Positions 16,660 through 23,889 of a stretch of 30,443 bases of DNA are shown one piece after another; positions within the stretch are counted from its first letter, which is position 1, and every line of letters begins with the position of its first letter. The notes under the pieces are model-generated. The model was given only the letters and a program-made list of their open reading frames with translations, was not told the DNA's origin and did no database searches. The position numbers were made by a program, and so were the translations under genes. The stretch is from a virus: the IMG/VR virus record IMGVR_UViG_3300025601_000079, positions 1-30,443 of that record. One strand, written 5' to 3'.

Positions 16660-16992
16660 ATGTTAAAATCAATTATCGCAATTGCGTTTTCGGTTGTCAT
16701 GTTCAGTGGTTTCGCCGGCGAAGTTCCTGCGACAGAAATACATAATGATAACCTGCCTGTCGAGTGTGGTAAATCAGAACCCTTGCTTGCTCTGTCGATG
16801 CAAGACTACGGCGAGCAATTAACTGCAACATGGGTAGATTCTCGAGTTGGTCGTTATGTTGTTATGGTATCTCCCGAAACTAACGAAATGACACTATTCC
16901 TTTTAATAAAGGAAACATCGTATGCATGTATCATTAGCATCGGTGTCGACTACAAAACGAACGCTAGTTATGTTGATAAACCTCTATTATAA
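16660..16992 (+). CDS. Small exported protein downstream of the M15 peptidase
   Basis: A 110-residue protein with a clear signal peptide (MLKSIIAIAFSVVMFSGFAG), likely cut near residue 19-20. The mature part has two cysteines (C36 and C89) that could form a disulfide in the periplasm, and a beta-rich middle (RYVVMVSPETNEMTLFLLI). It starts 19 bases after the peptidase gene, behind AAGGAAC. Position suggests a lysis accessory role, but no spanin or holin features are seen. Family not recognised. Confidence 0.6.
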   Translation: MLKSIIAIAFSVVMFSGFAGEVPATEIHNDNLPVECGKSEPLLALSMQDYGEQLTATWVDSRVGRYVVMVSPETNEMTLFLLIKETSYACIISIGVDYKTNASYVDKPLL

Positions 16993-17068
16993 ATTAGTTA
17001 ACTACTTCAGGTTGAAGAAACGTATAAAAGAATTGAGAAAAGCGGACCCTTTCATATACGAAGAATAA
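16970..17068 (+). CDS. Tiny basic phage protein (32 residues)
   Basis: A 32-residue frame that overlaps the end of the exported-protein gene by 23 bases. It has an N-terminal hydrophobic helix (MLINLYYKLVNYF) and a tail RLKKRIKELRKADPFIYEE. I recall the ending K-R-I-K-E-L-R-K-x-D-P-F-I-Y as a recurrent feature of tiny proteins in marine T4-like phages. It is below usual gene-calling length. It may sit at the membrane by its N-terminus. Confidence 0.6.
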   Translation: MLINLYYKLVNYFRLKKRIKELRKADPFIYEE

Positions 17069-17076
17069 AATCATAT

Positions 17077-18489
17077 ATGATATTAGGAATTAGTGAAGGG
17101 TTTCATGATGCAGCAATTGCAATCATAGACCCTAATAATGGTGATATTGTTCATGCATCTCACTCTGAGCGATCATCTGGGGTGAAACACGATAGGTATA
17201 TTAGCCCTTGGCAAATTGAACTACTAGATTCTTATGAAATTAGTAAAAGTGCTTATTACGAAAATCCCATACTGAAGAAGTCGCGTCAAATATATGCTGG
17301 TCAATATAAAACTGCATTCACTAAACGCAGACAGACAATAACTGCGGAAGTTAACCATTCACATCACCTCTCTCATGCCGCTGCTGCATTTCAAACTTCA
17401 GATTATTTAGAAGCTTCTTGTGTGGTGGTCGATAGTATTGGTGAATGGGACACGGTTTCAATATGGTCTGCGTACTACGACAATTGTAGAATCGCAAAAT
17501 ATAAAAAAATATACTCTCAGAAATACCCCAATAGCATAGGACTATGGTATTCTGCCCTTACTAAACATGTCGGACTCAAACCATTAGAAGAAGAATATAT
17601 CTTCATGGGTATGGCAGCGTTCGGTAAACACGATCCAGAACTTGAAAAGTTATTAGAAAATTTAAAGAGTTCTAATCTACACCGCGGCATAGGCACTTAT
17701 ACCAGTCAGTTATCTAACTATCCTAACGTCGATATATCTACAACTGCCCAAGTTGTATTAGAAAATTCATTGCGTAAAATATTCTCTATCGCTAAGTCAC
17801 ATAGTAATAATATTTGTTATGCTGGTGGTGTTGCATTAAATTGCGTTGCTAATTCGAAGTTGATTAAAGAATATGGTGATATATGGATTATGCCAAACCC
17901 TGGAGATGCAGGATCAGCATTAGGTGCTGCTGCATTAAGTTATAAAAAGAAACTTAACTGGAATGGTCCATATCTTGGAAGAGAAATCAATAGGAAAGTT
18001 CAAATTGATGAATTGACTGAATATTTAATTACAAATAAAATATGTGGTATTGCTAATGGAAAGTCTGAATTCGGACCTAGAGCATTGGGTAATAGAAGCC
18101 TAATTGCAGACCCAAGGGGAATTGATATAAAGAATTTGGTTAATAATATTAAAAAACGACAATTGTTTAGACCATTTGCTCCTTCTATATTGGCTGAACA
18201 CGCTGAACAATATTTCCGTGGGAGTATGTCAAGATATATGTCAACAACTGCAGAATGTAAATTCTCAGAACAGTTTCCAGCAATAATACATGCAGATAAT
18301 ACCAGTAGAGTACAACTTGTATATAAAGATGATAATACAATATTACGGAAAGTATTAGAATCATGGTATATTAAGACTGGATGTCCAATGTTACTCAATA
18401 CTTCATTGAATATACGAGGGATGCCTATGGTAGATTCTTGGCAAGATGCCATGCAATTTGAAAAATTATATGATGTAAAAATATTCTAA
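17077..18489 (+). CDS. Carbamoyltransferase (NodU/CmcH family)
   Basis: A 470-residue O-carbamoyltransferase that would move a carbamoyl group from carbamoyl phosphate to a hydroxyl. The N-terminal ASKHA-like domain starts ILGISEGFHDAAIAI and has the metal/substrate histidines in NHSHHLSHAAAAF. The C-terminal domain has the hallmark FGPRALGNRSLIADPR, RPFAPSILAE and LNTSLNIRG. At 470 residues it is shorter than the usual 550-600, with shortened linkers but all key motifs. Marine T4-like phages often carry one; the acceptor is unknown (surface sugar, nucleotide or DNA base). It lies 8 bases after the tiny basic gene with no clear ribosome site, and a terminator follows 20 bases later. Confidence 0.88.
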   Translation: MILGISEGFHDAAIAIIDPNNGDIVHASHSERSSGVKHDRYISPWQIELLDSYEISKSAYYENPILKKSRQIYAGQYKTAFTKRRQTITAEVNHSHHLSHAAAAFQTSDYLEASCVVVDSIGEWDTVSIWSAYYDNCRIAKYKKIYSQKYPNSIGLWYSALTKHVGLKPLEEEYIFMGMAAFGKHDPELEKLLENLKSSNLHRGIGTYTSQLSNYPNVDISTTAQVVLENSLRKIFSIAKSHSNNICYAGGVALNCVANSKLIKEYGDIWIMPNPGDAGSALGAAALSYKKKLNWNGPYLGREINRKVQIDELTEYLITNKICGIANGKSEFGPRALGNRSLIADPRGIDIKNLVNNIKKRQLFRPFAPSILAEHAEQYFRGSMSRYMSTTAECKFSEQFPAIIHADNTSRVQLVYKDDNTILRKVLESWYIKTGCPMLLNTSLNIRGMPMVDSWQDAMQFEKLYDVKIF

Positions 18490-18508
18490 AACATGTTGTA
18501 TTTTTACC

Positions 18509-18533
18509 ACGGGACTGCAAAGTCCCGTTTTTT
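18509..18533 (+). terminator. Rho-independent terminator after the carbamoyltransferase
   Basis: ACGGGACT (18509-18516) pairs perfectly with AGTCCCGT (18521-18528) around a GCAA tetraloop, followed by a run of six T (18528-18533). It ends transcription from the carbamoyltransferase operon. Confidence 0.85.
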
Positions 18534-18543
18534 ATGGTATAAT
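18515..18543 (+). promoter_or_regulatory. Early promoter overlapping the terminator
   Basis: CTGCAA (18515-18520), 17 bases, TATAAT (18538-18543), with TGG before the -10. The -35 is formed by the terminator's loop and last stem bases, so terminator and promoter share DNA. Confidence 0.65.
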
Positions 18544-18549
18544 AGCTTC

Positions 18550-18681
18550 ATGTTACAAATTCTCCTATTCATTGTCATAGTATTCCTTATGATCCCAGTA
18601 ATACTAAAGGTTACAATTTTTCTGTGGTTATCCTACGAAGTGTTGTTTACAAGCATCATTAATACCCTTACACTTGCGTAG
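18550..18681 (+). CDS. Possible one-span membrane peptide (43 residues)
   Basis: From ATG 18550 the frame reads MLQILLFIVIVFLMIPVILK and onwards as an almost wholly hydrophobic peptide. The predicted transcription start falls on or next to this ATG, so the message would be leaderless and there is no ribosome site. The stop lies inside the next promoter/stem-loop cassette. It may be a small membrane effector or just an open frame between two cassettes. Confidence 0.35.
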   Translation: MLQILLFIVIVFLMIPVILKVTIFLWLSYEVLFTSIINTLTLA

Positions 18682-18703
18682 GGTATTGTGTTCGTGTTAT
18701 AAT
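18661..18703 (+). promoter_or_regulatory. Early promoter/stem-loop cassette
   Basis: AATACCCT-T-AC (18661-18671) pairs with GTAGGGTATT (18678-18687) with one bulge. The loop carries TTGCGT (18674-18679), then 18 bases, then TGT-TATAAT (18698-18703). Only a weak T-tract follows the stem. It drives the 18734 gene. Confidence 0.65.
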
Positions 18704-18733
18704 AACTCATACATTAGGAAAAAGGAATTGAAA

Positions 18734-19033
18734 ATGTCTAAGTTAACTGAATACACAATTGAAATCTACAAAGCAGACAAGCGTATCAAACGTGATGAGC
18801 GCCACGGCAAAAACAAGGCAGGCTTGCGTTTTATTAAAGTGATGGACTATGCTCCCAGCACCAAAGACTATATTGAGCGTCTTGCAGAAGACTTTCGTAG
18901 GGATGGCGTGGTAGCCAACGTGTTTGAAACCTTTGTGACCAAACAAAACTTAATGGGTGGCATAGAGTTTCAAGAGCGTTATGACACGCCCTACTACTGT
19001 AGCCCAAGCTCAGAAACTTACTGGAGAATGTAA
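18734..19033 (+). CDS. Hypothetical early protein (99 residues)
   Basis: Starts MSKLTEYTIEIYKADKR and is charged, with a basic stretch (KADKRIKRDERHGKNKAG), then FIKVMDYAPSTKDYIERLAE and an aromatic end (YDTPYYCSPSSETYWRM). ATG 18734 follows AGGAAAAAGGAA; an upstream TTG at 18674 lies in the promoter and is rejected. It begins a run of six small genes leading to DNA ligase. Family not recognised; probably a soluble host-takeover or accessory protein. Confidence 0.65.
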   Translation: MSKLTEYTIEIYKADKRIKRDERHGKNKAGLRFIKVMDYAPSTKDYIERLAEDFRRDGVVANVFETFVTKQNLMGGIEFQERYDTPYYCSPSSETYWRM

Positions 19034-19047
19034 TACGCAAGTATTAC
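19030..19047 (+). other. Stem-loop at the gene end
   Basis: GTAATAC pairs perfectly with GTATTAC around a GCAA tetraloop. It overlaps the stop codon of the 18734 gene. There is no clean T-tract directly after it, so it may protect the mRNA end or be a weak terminator. Confidence 0.4.
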
Positions 19048-19100
19048 AAACTTTTGGTTGACCCATATTTACCATTTTAGATTAATACTCGATAATACAC

Positions 19101-19331
19101 ATGTCCAAACAAATTTTTATCATCTACGACAAGAAAACATACGAGGTCTTGAAAACCAAGACCAACTCTGGCGTCAGTGTGCAATACTACGGTATGGGTG
19201 CTGCTCGGGGAGCGTTGACTCGCTTATGTAAGAAGAGCGGTATATTTCCTAATGATCCTTCATACCCTCTGTACCAATACACTATTGCAGATCGTGACTA
19301 CTATACAAAGATGACTGGAAAGACTATATGA
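19101..19331 (+). CDS. Hypothetical early protein (76 residues)
   Basis: Reads MSKQIFIIYDKKTYEVLKTK, then YYGMGAARGALTRLCKKSG and a tyrosine-rich end (YPLYQYTIADRDYYTKMTGK). The ATG has no good ribosome site; a weak promoter-like pair (TTTACC, 17 bases, GATAAT) ends only 5 bases before it. It overlaps the next gene by the ATGA type, which supports it as a real gene. No family recognised. Confidence 0.58.
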   Translation: MSKQIFIIYDKKTYEVLKTKTNSGVSVQYYGMGAARGALTRLCKKSGIFPNDPSYPLYQYTIADRDYYTKMTGKTI

Positions 19332-19579
19332 GCACTTTAACCGAATATTTTGATAAGAAGGCTATCACCGAGAAGTACTCTATCGGGGATCGTGTTGCTG
19401 GAAAATTTGGTAAGATCCCTTTCATGGGAACCGTTGGTAACTGTAGTAGCATGAATGCCGAGGGTGTGTCGGTTGCTATTGTGCATCTTGATTTGCCAAT
19501 GGTTATCAATGACACGACTAGTCATTTCATTAGCGTGTTGAGCAGGACCTTGCGCCCTTTGAAAGAATTGAAATTATGA
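19328..19579 (+). CDS. Hypothetical early protein, possible small beta-barrel (83 residues)
   Basis: Reads MSTLTEYFDKKAITEKYSIG, followed by a beta-rich stretch, GDRVAGKFGKIPFMGTVG, which looks like the turn-rich start of an SH3-like barrel, then VSVAIVHLDLP. The ATG overlaps the upstream stop by 4 bases and its own stop overlaps the next start by 4 bases, a tightly coupled chain. Function unknown. Confidence 0.6.
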   Translation: MSTLTEYFDKKAITEKYSIGDRVAGKFGKIPFMGTVGNCSSMNAEGVSVAIVHLDLPMVINDTTSHFISVLSRTLRPLKELKL

Positions 19580-19815
19580 ATCGCAAATTTACAGCCGAGT
19601 TTGAAGATTATGAATGTGACAATGATCGCCGCTCATACTGGACGGTCATAGAATGGGATGAGGGAGATAATATGGGTAATCGTTCAGGGCGGCAATTTCA
19701 ACCCGCAACTATATACACTGAAGAAAGTGCCAGGCAAGTTGCAGATAGTATGCAGGCTGCGTGGGAGCGCGAGCAGTACCTAAATCAAGAAAGTGCGTTT
19801 GACTACCGTGGCTAA
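19576..19815 (+). CDS. Hypothetical early protein (79 residues)
   Basis: An acidic protein: MNRKFTAEFEDYECDNDRRS, then YWTVIEWDEGDNMGNRSG and a helix ESARQVADSMQAAWERE. The pattern (short beta region, then an A/E-rich helix) resembles small phage proteins of unknown role. It is coupled to both neighbours by start/stop overlaps. Confidence 0.58.
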   Translation: MNRKFTAEFEDYECDNDRRSYWTVIEWDEGDNMGNRSGRQFQPATIYTEESARQVADSMQAAWEREQYLNQESAFDYRG

Positions 19816-20035
19816 TATTCACTTCCTACGCAAAATCGCCGCAGATGAGTTGATGGACACTATGTTCTTTGCAACTGGCCAGCGGGCGACTAAAGTTAAG
19901 TCTCGCTCGCATTGGGACTTGAGCAACGAGTACTTCAAAGTTAAGATCGTTACCAATAGAAACATCACGGTCAATGGTGCTAAGTGTAAAACCATCCACG
20001 ATGCGAAGTGGGAATTACAGGATTTGATATCATAA
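19808..20035 (+). CDS. Hypothetical early protein (75 residues)
   Basis: I start at GTG 19808, which overlaps the upstream TAA and gives MANIHFLRKIAADELMDTM; an earlier GTG at 19793 is possible. It has a helical start, a basic middle (QRATKVKSRSHWDLSNEYFK) and a beta end VKIVTNRNITVNGAK. Ribosome sites are poor for both starts. No family recognised. Confidence 0.5.
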   Translation: MANIHFLRKIAADELMDTMFFATGQRATKVKSRSHWDLSNEYFKVKIVTNRNITVNGAKCKTIHDAKWELQDLIS

Positions 20036-20036
20036 C

Positions 20037-20216
20037 ATGGCAATGAAATTTAGAAATTGGGTTCAAGAAAAGTACTACGAGAACCAAGAGGAACTATTAG
20101 GGTGGTCTGAGATTATCCCATCTGACCATACACTGTCAAAGTACTTTAACGCATATCGCTGGTGGTTAAAACGCGAATACCGCTTTTACCTAAATGGTAA
20201 ATTGAACAAAGACTGA
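20037..20216 (+). CDS. Small aromatic-rich protein before DNA ligase (59 residues)
   Basis: Starts MAMKFRNWVQEKYYENQEEL one base after the previous stop and ends RWWLKREYRFYLNGKLNKD. It is rich in W, Y, K and R, as in small nucleic-acid or protein-binding phage peptides, but this is only composition. It is 3 bases upstream of the ligase gene. Too short for many gene callers. Confidence 0.55.
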   Translation: MAMKFRNWVQEKYYENQEELLGWSEIIPSDHTLSKYFNAYRWWLKREYRFYLNGKLNKD

Positions 20217-20219
20217 TAT

Positions 20220-21515
20220 ATGGCTATACTAAACATACTTGATGAACTAGCATCTGACGCGAGTCGTAACTTTAAGATCGCTACTCTTGAGAAGTATAAG
20301 AACAACGACACACTTCAAACGGTTATCTTTCTTGCTCTAGATCCGTTCACACAGTTCTATATTCGCAAGATCCCAAAGTACATACGAGGTATCCATACTA
20401 TCACTTTCGTAAACGCATGTAAACAGTTGAAGAAATTGTCCTCTCGTGAGTACACGGGTAATGCTGCAATTGACATGTTAGCATCGATGTTGGAAAGTCT
20501 ACCCCAAGATGATGCAAGGGTAATTGAGAGGATTATCCAGAAAGACCTAAAGTGTGGAGTTGCTGCTTCTACGGTCAATAAGGTATGGCCTGGTATGATT
20601 CACGAGTATCCATGTATGCTCTGTACCGCATACGATGAAAAGGTTATAAGTAAGTTTGAGTTTCCTGCGATGGTGCAACTTAAGATGGATGGTATGCGCT
20701 TTAATGCTATTGTTAAAGATGGTGCTGTAGAGTTCCGCAGTCGCAACGGCAAAGAGATTAACCTATTGGGTAACTTATCCCAAGAGTTTATTACACTTTC
20801 CGAGGGAAATGACTTAGTCTTTGATGGTGAGTTGGTATTGTTGTCTGAGGATGGTTCATACATGGATCGTCAGACGGGTAATGGTATTCTTAACAAGGCA
20901 GTCAAAGGAACAATATCAGCAGATGAAGCGATGCTAGTTTCTGCAACACTTTGGGATGTTATACCATATGAAGAATTTAAAAATGGCGTTTGTACATTTC
21001 CGTACGAAGATAGGTTTGCTCGTATTAAGATCTCTCGTTTTTCGGCTGGAAAGTTGCGCATCGTCACTAACACATATGTCGAATCGCTTGATCAAGCACG
21101 AAGCATCTTTAACGCTTACCTTGCTGAAGGTGAAGAGGGAATTATCCTCAAATCAATGACTGGTATCTGGGAAGATAAGCGTACCAAGTCTCAGATTAAA
21201 TTTAAAGCGGAGTTAGATTGTGATCTTAAAATCGTTGATGTGCAAGAAGGTACTGGCAAGTACTCAGGAATGCTTGGAGCAGTTATCGCTGAATCTGCAG
21301 ACGGACTCCTTAAAGTCTCTATCGGTTCTGGTTTTTCTGACGCTATGCGAACTGAGTTTTGGTCTGATCGCGATTTTTTACTTGCTAAAATTGTCGCAGT
21401 GAAGTATAATGCTAGAATAAGTAATAAACAAGGCGAGGAGTCGTTGTTCTTACCTATCTTCCTAGAGATTCGTGAGGACAAGACTTCTGCAGACATGACA
21501 AAGGATATTAAATGA
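20220..21515 (+). CDS. 30: ATP-dependent DNA ligase (T4 gp30-like)
   Basis: Seals nicks in phage DNA during replication, repair and recombination by way of an enzyme-AMP intermediate. Motif I is KMDGMR with the adenylated lysine K155; motif III is FDGELV (E204), motif IV EEGIILK, and motif V QIKFKAELDCD near the end of the catalytic domain. The N-terminal 150 residues resemble the helical DNA-binding region of T4 ligase (RIIQKDLKCGVAASTVNKV). The C-terminal OB part follows (GSGFSD). At 431 residues it is shorter than T4 gp30 (487) but has all the core motifs. The stop overlaps the next start (ATGA). No strong ribosome site is seen, so translation may be coupled. Confidence 0.93.
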   Translation: MAILNILDELASDASRNFKIATLEKYKNNDTLQTVIFLALDPFTQFYIRKIPKYIRGIHTITFVNACKQLKKLSSREYTGNAAIDMLASMLESLPQDDARVIERIIQKDLKCGVAASTVNKVWPGMIHEYPCMLCTAYDEKVISKFEFPAMVQLKMDGMRFNAIVKDGAVEFRSRNGKEINLLGNLSQEFITLSEGNDLVFDGELVLLSEDGSYMDRQTGNGILNKAVKGTISADEAMLVSATLWDVIPYEEFKNGVCTFPYEDRFARIKISRFSAGKLRIVTNTYVESLDQARSIFNAYLAEGEEGIILKSMTGIWEDKRTKSQIKFKAELDCDLKIVDVQEGTGKYSGMLGAVIAESADGLLKVSIGSGFSDAMRTEFWSDRDFLLAKIVAVKYNARISNKQGEESLFLPIFLEIREDKTSADMTKDIK

Positions 21516-21754
21516 TAGATGCATTTGAACTAGATAACGAACTAACACAAACACAGAAACAAGACTTGCGTATAGTATTGTCACTAAACACACCAGAAGA
21601 AATTCAAGACTGGATTGATCATGTCGGTTGGGGTGACTTTGAATATGGTATGTCTCTTATTGAAGTTGCTGCGCTAAAGCAGTTAGAGAAAGATACTGCC
21701 CATGATGATTGTATCGACGCAAAGATTGCATTGTCGAGATGCTTGGATATATAA
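21512..21754 (+). CDS. Hypothetical protein coupled to DNA ligase (80 residues)
   Basis: A soluble acidic protein starting MIDAFELDNELTQTQKQDLR, with NTPEEIQDWIDHVGWGDFEYG and a helical end. The ATG overlaps the ligase stop (ATGA). Its end overlaps the dioxygenase gene by 16 bases. Aromatic and acidic residues suggest a protein-binding surface, but nothing identifies a function. Confidence 0.6.
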   Translation: MIDAFELDNELTQTQKQDLRIVLSLNTPEEIQDWIDHVGWGDFEYGMSLIEVAALKQLEKDTAHDDCIDAKIALSRCLDI

Positions 21755-22293
21755 AAGTATACGACAACGTATTAGATAATATAGATTGTAACAAGTTGAT
21801 AAAGGGTTACGAGGAAAATCTGCATAAGGCAAGGATGATCGACTCTCCTGGAGACAAATACTATTTCATGAAGTGTTCAGATAATCTAAGATGGGATTCG
21901 TACTCAAATAAGGTTGTTGAACTTATGCAGTTGTTGTATAAACAATATCGGCAAGACACTGGTATGAAGATCAACCGTCAGGTTCCAGACAAATATGTAT
22001 TGGAAGATCCTTACATGGAAAAATATAACCCCGACCACGATTTTCGTAAACGAATACACTCCGACTCCCAAGACTCATTCACATCTCATCGATTCTTGTC
22101 CATGACAATATACTTGAATTCAGTTAGTCCGGGTGGTGAAACAGACTTCACACCAAATATAAAATTTAAGATGAACCCTCAACAAGGGTCGGTTATAATA
22201 TTCCCTTCTTATTGGGGATACTACCATAAAGAAAATCATTGCTCTGGCCAAACACCTAAGTACACGATCAACACACATTTAAAATATTTGTAG
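21739..22293 (+). CDS. 2OG-Fe(II) dioxygenase, prolyl-4-hydroxylase-like
   Basis: A 184-residue enzyme of the P4H-type double-stranded beta-helix fold, the clearest of three dioxygenase-like proteins here. Iron ligands are H107 and D109 (RIHSDSQ) and H163 (GYYHKENH), and K174 (TPKYTINTHL) is placed for 2-oxoglutarate. The strand LSMTIYLNSVSPGGETDF is typical of P4H (fLNDVxxGGET). Such enzymes are frequent in marine T4-like phages with unsettled substrates (proteins, DNA or cell-surface compounds). I start at ATG 21739; a TTG start at 21709 would add ten residues. It overlaps its upstream neighbour by 16 bases. Confidence 0.86.
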   Translation: MLGYIKVYDNVLDNIDCNKLIKGYEENLHKARMIDSPGDKYYFMKCSDNLRWDSYSNKVVELMQLLYKQYRQDTGMKINRQVPDKYVLEDPYMEKYNPDHDFRKRIHSDSQDSFTSHRFLSMTIYLNSVSPGGETDFTPNIKFKMNPQQGSVIIFPSYWGYYHKENHCSGQTPKYTINTHLKYL

Positions 22294-22302
22294 GAAATTC
22301 AT

Positions 22303-22542
22303 ATGTCATCTGACGCAGCACCAATTCCAGACTTACCTAGTCCATACGAGTTTAAGAAGATCCGAGTTAACAAGATGCTCAACGCATTATACAATGGAGA
22401 CGAGGTTATCATAGAACGCTGGTGGAAATCGCCTAATGTGTATATGAGTATGGAAATCCCAAGAGTGTTATTTGAAACTAACCAAGACAAGGTCGTCGAA
22501 GTAGCACATGCAGAAGTTAGAAGACGGCTGGCTAAACAATGA
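22303..22542 (+). CDS. Hypothetical protein (79 residues)
   Basis: Reads MSSDAAPIPDLPSPYEFKKI, a proline-rich start, then VNKMLNALYNGDEVIIERWW and VAHAEVRRRLAKQ. A ribosome site (TAGGAAATTC) precedes the ATG. The stop overlaps the next start (ATGA), making a translational pair. No family recognised. Confidence 0.6.
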   Translation: MSSDAAPIPDLPSPYEFKKIRVNKMLNALYNGDEVIIERWWKSPNVYMSMEIPRVLFETNQDKVVEVAHAEVRRRLAKQ

Positions 22543-22733
22543 ACGCATTAGCACAATGGATATTGATTTTTAATATCAATGTCGCGGAAGTACCATCCGC
22601 AGCATACCTAAACTCTCCAGTCGTTATGGACAGTTTTCCTTCTCAGGAGCGATGCGAAACTGCACTACAACAACTCTCTCGAACCTTTGAAGGTACTTCG
22701 AGCAAGGGGTATTGTGTAGGCGAATCCCGATAA
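22539..22733 (+). CDS. Small exported or membrane-linked protein (64 residues)
   Basis: Starts MNALAQWILIFNINVAEVPS, a short hydrophobic N-terminus that could be a weak signal or anchor. Two cysteines follow (one in QERCETALQQL and one in KGYCVGESR), spaced as in small periplasmic disulfide proteins of phages. It is coupled to the upstream gene by a 4-base overlap. Export and function are inferred. Confidence 0.52.
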   Translation: MNALAQWILIFNINVAEVPSAAYLNSPVVMDSFPSQERCETALQQLSRTFEGTSSKGYCVGESR

Positions 22734-22776
22734 CCCCTATATAATTATTTACCTAAACATTAACGGAGATTATACC

Positions 22777-23139
22777 ATGTTTACATTTATTAAAAACCTA
22801 TTTAAGAGCAAACCCCTAGAAGAAGTTCTAGATTCTGAACCTGTGCGCATTACCCCTACACTGGAACTAGTTGCACCAGTTGTTGAAGAAGATACTCCTG
22901 CTGCATTAATCCCTCAACCGGCATGGCCATTTCCCACTGAGGAAAAACCTGTTGCCACGCAAGAAGTGAAGAAAACACTTCCGAAGAAAAATAATAACTA
23001 TAAGAAGAAGAACTCCGCTGTAAAGAAACCAACACCTGTCCAGAAACCTACTAATATACCAGCACCAACTGATCCACTTGCTCCTAATGCTCCACAGAAA
23101 CGCGCTAAGAAGCAAGCAGTTCGTCCAAAGAAAAAGTAA
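22777..23139 (+). CDS. Lys/Pro-rich low-complexity protein (120 residues)
   Basis: N-terminus MFTFIKNLFKSKPLEEVLDS, then an acidic middle and a strongly basic, proline-rich C-terminal half (KKTLPKKNNNYKKKNSAVKK, later KKQAVRPKKK). The tail is probably disordered and could bind nucleic acid or an acidic surface. The first 10 residues could form an amphipathic helix at the membrane. A good ribosome site (ACGGAG) is present. Similar K/P-rich phage proteins are common, but no specific family is claimed. Confidence 0.55.
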   Translation: MFTFIKNLFKSKPLEEVLDSEPVRITPTLELVAPVVEEDTPAALIPQPAWPFPTEEKPVATQEVKKTLPKKNNNYKKKNSAVKKPTPVQKPTNIPAPTDPLAPNAPQKRAKKQAVRPKKK

Positions 23140-23171
23140 TTTTTGTAATTTAGATTGAGAGAAACTATAAT

Positions 23172-23759
23172 ATGTTTATGTTTGATATTGAAACCCTCGG
23201 AGTAGAATCTACTACGGTAATTCTGTCTGCGGGTATCATTTACTTTGACCCAGAAAAAGATGCCGACATCAGTTATAAAGAACTAGTTGAACGCGGGCTG
23301 TTCGTTAAACTGGATGCTAAAGACCAACTAAAGCGCCTGGATCGCACCATCACTAAATCCACCTTGGATTGGTGGGCAAAGCAGGGCGAGTACCAACGCA
23401 GTCAGAGTTTCGACACTAAACCAGACGATATCAAGGTAGAAGAAGGCATTGCTGCGATCAAGAAGTACATTAACAAGTATGCTCAAGGTAAGTTGAACAA
23501 CGAGACCATGTGGGCGAGAGGGTCTTTGGACCAGATGGCGATCGACAGCCTAACAAATAAGTGCGGCGTGGAACCGATTATCAACTTTGCTCGCTGGCGT
23601 GATATGCGCACTGCAATTGATATGCTCACGGGTAGTACTAATGGTTACTGTAAAGTTGCCAATTTAGACATGAACTCAGTACTAAAGCACCATCCTGTAG
23701 ACGATTGCGCCCTTGACATCCTAATGTTGTTGCGTGGTATGCCAGAACCGGAGCAATAA
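23172..23759 (+). CDS. dexA: DexA-like 3'-5' exonuclease (DEDDh)
   Basis: A 195-residue exonuclease of the DnaQ fold, matching T4 DexA/Rv2179c-like proteins. ExoI is FDIETLG (D5, E7). The segment TKSTLDWWAKQ and the RGSLDQMA block (ExoII Asp) follow T4 DexA. ExoIII is HHPVDDCALDIL, where the first H and the D five residues later form the HxxxxD pair. In T4, DexA degrades single-stranded DNA 3' to 5'; here the substrate (DNA or RNA) is inferred. At 195 residues it is a little shorter than T4 DexA (227). It follows the K/P-rich gene and ends before the cassette at 23862. Confidence 0.85.
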   Translation: MFMFDIETLGVESTTVILSAGIIYFDPEKDADISYKELVERGLFVKLDAKDQLKRLDRTITKSTLDWWAKQGEYQRSQSFDTKPDDIKVEEGIAAIKKYINKYAQGKLNNETMWARGSLDQMAIDSLTNKCGVEPIINFARWRDMRTAIDMLTGSTNGYCKVANLDMNSVLKHHPVDDCALDILMLLRGMPEPEQ

Positions 23760-23861
23760 AACCGATTGTAAGGAGATTACCCAGCCTGGGTGATACTAAC
23801 ATGTCCCTAAGAGGTTTAAACTCCTTAAATCGCTCCTGTTGTATTTAAACAACGATTAATA
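23760..23861 (+). other. Non-coding leader or structured stretch with a 15-codon mini-frame
   Basis: This gap carries AAGGAG (23770-23775), a GC-rich hairpin ACCC-AGCCT-GGGT (23779-23791), and then ATG 23801 opening a 15-codon frame to TAA 23848. A small stem, GTTGT (23838-23842) with ACAAC (23849-23853), overlaps its end. The hairpin would bring the Shine-Dalgarno close to the ATG, as is known for T4 gene 38. It may be a leader peptide, a small RNA or remnant DNA. Confidence 0.35.
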
Positions 23862-23889
23862 ACCCTACCATTGCGTAGGGTATTTTTTT
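23862..23889 (+). terminator. Terminator sharing DNA with the next promoter
   Basis: ACCCTAC (23862-23868) pairs with GTAGGGT (23875-23881) around a 6-base loop, then seven T (23883-23889). It ends the dexA-side transcript, and its loop supplies the -35 of the next promoter. Confidence 0.8.

Noticed and set aside
16988-16995. TATAAATT, a near match to the late box, upstream of the carbamoyltransferase
   Set aside because: One mismatch, inside AT-rich overlapping coding DNA; too weak to call.
23143-23171. TTGTAA, 17 bases, TATAAT just before the DexA-like gene
   Set aside because: The -10 ends directly at the start codon, leaving no leader; the exonuclease is more likely read from upstream. 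Not listed as a promoter.
23768-23838. A possible tRNA in the gap after the exonuclease gene
   Set aside because: The ends can pair for about five bases and TTTAAAC sits where a T-loop might be, but there is no proper D-arm, anticodon arm or TTCRA loop.
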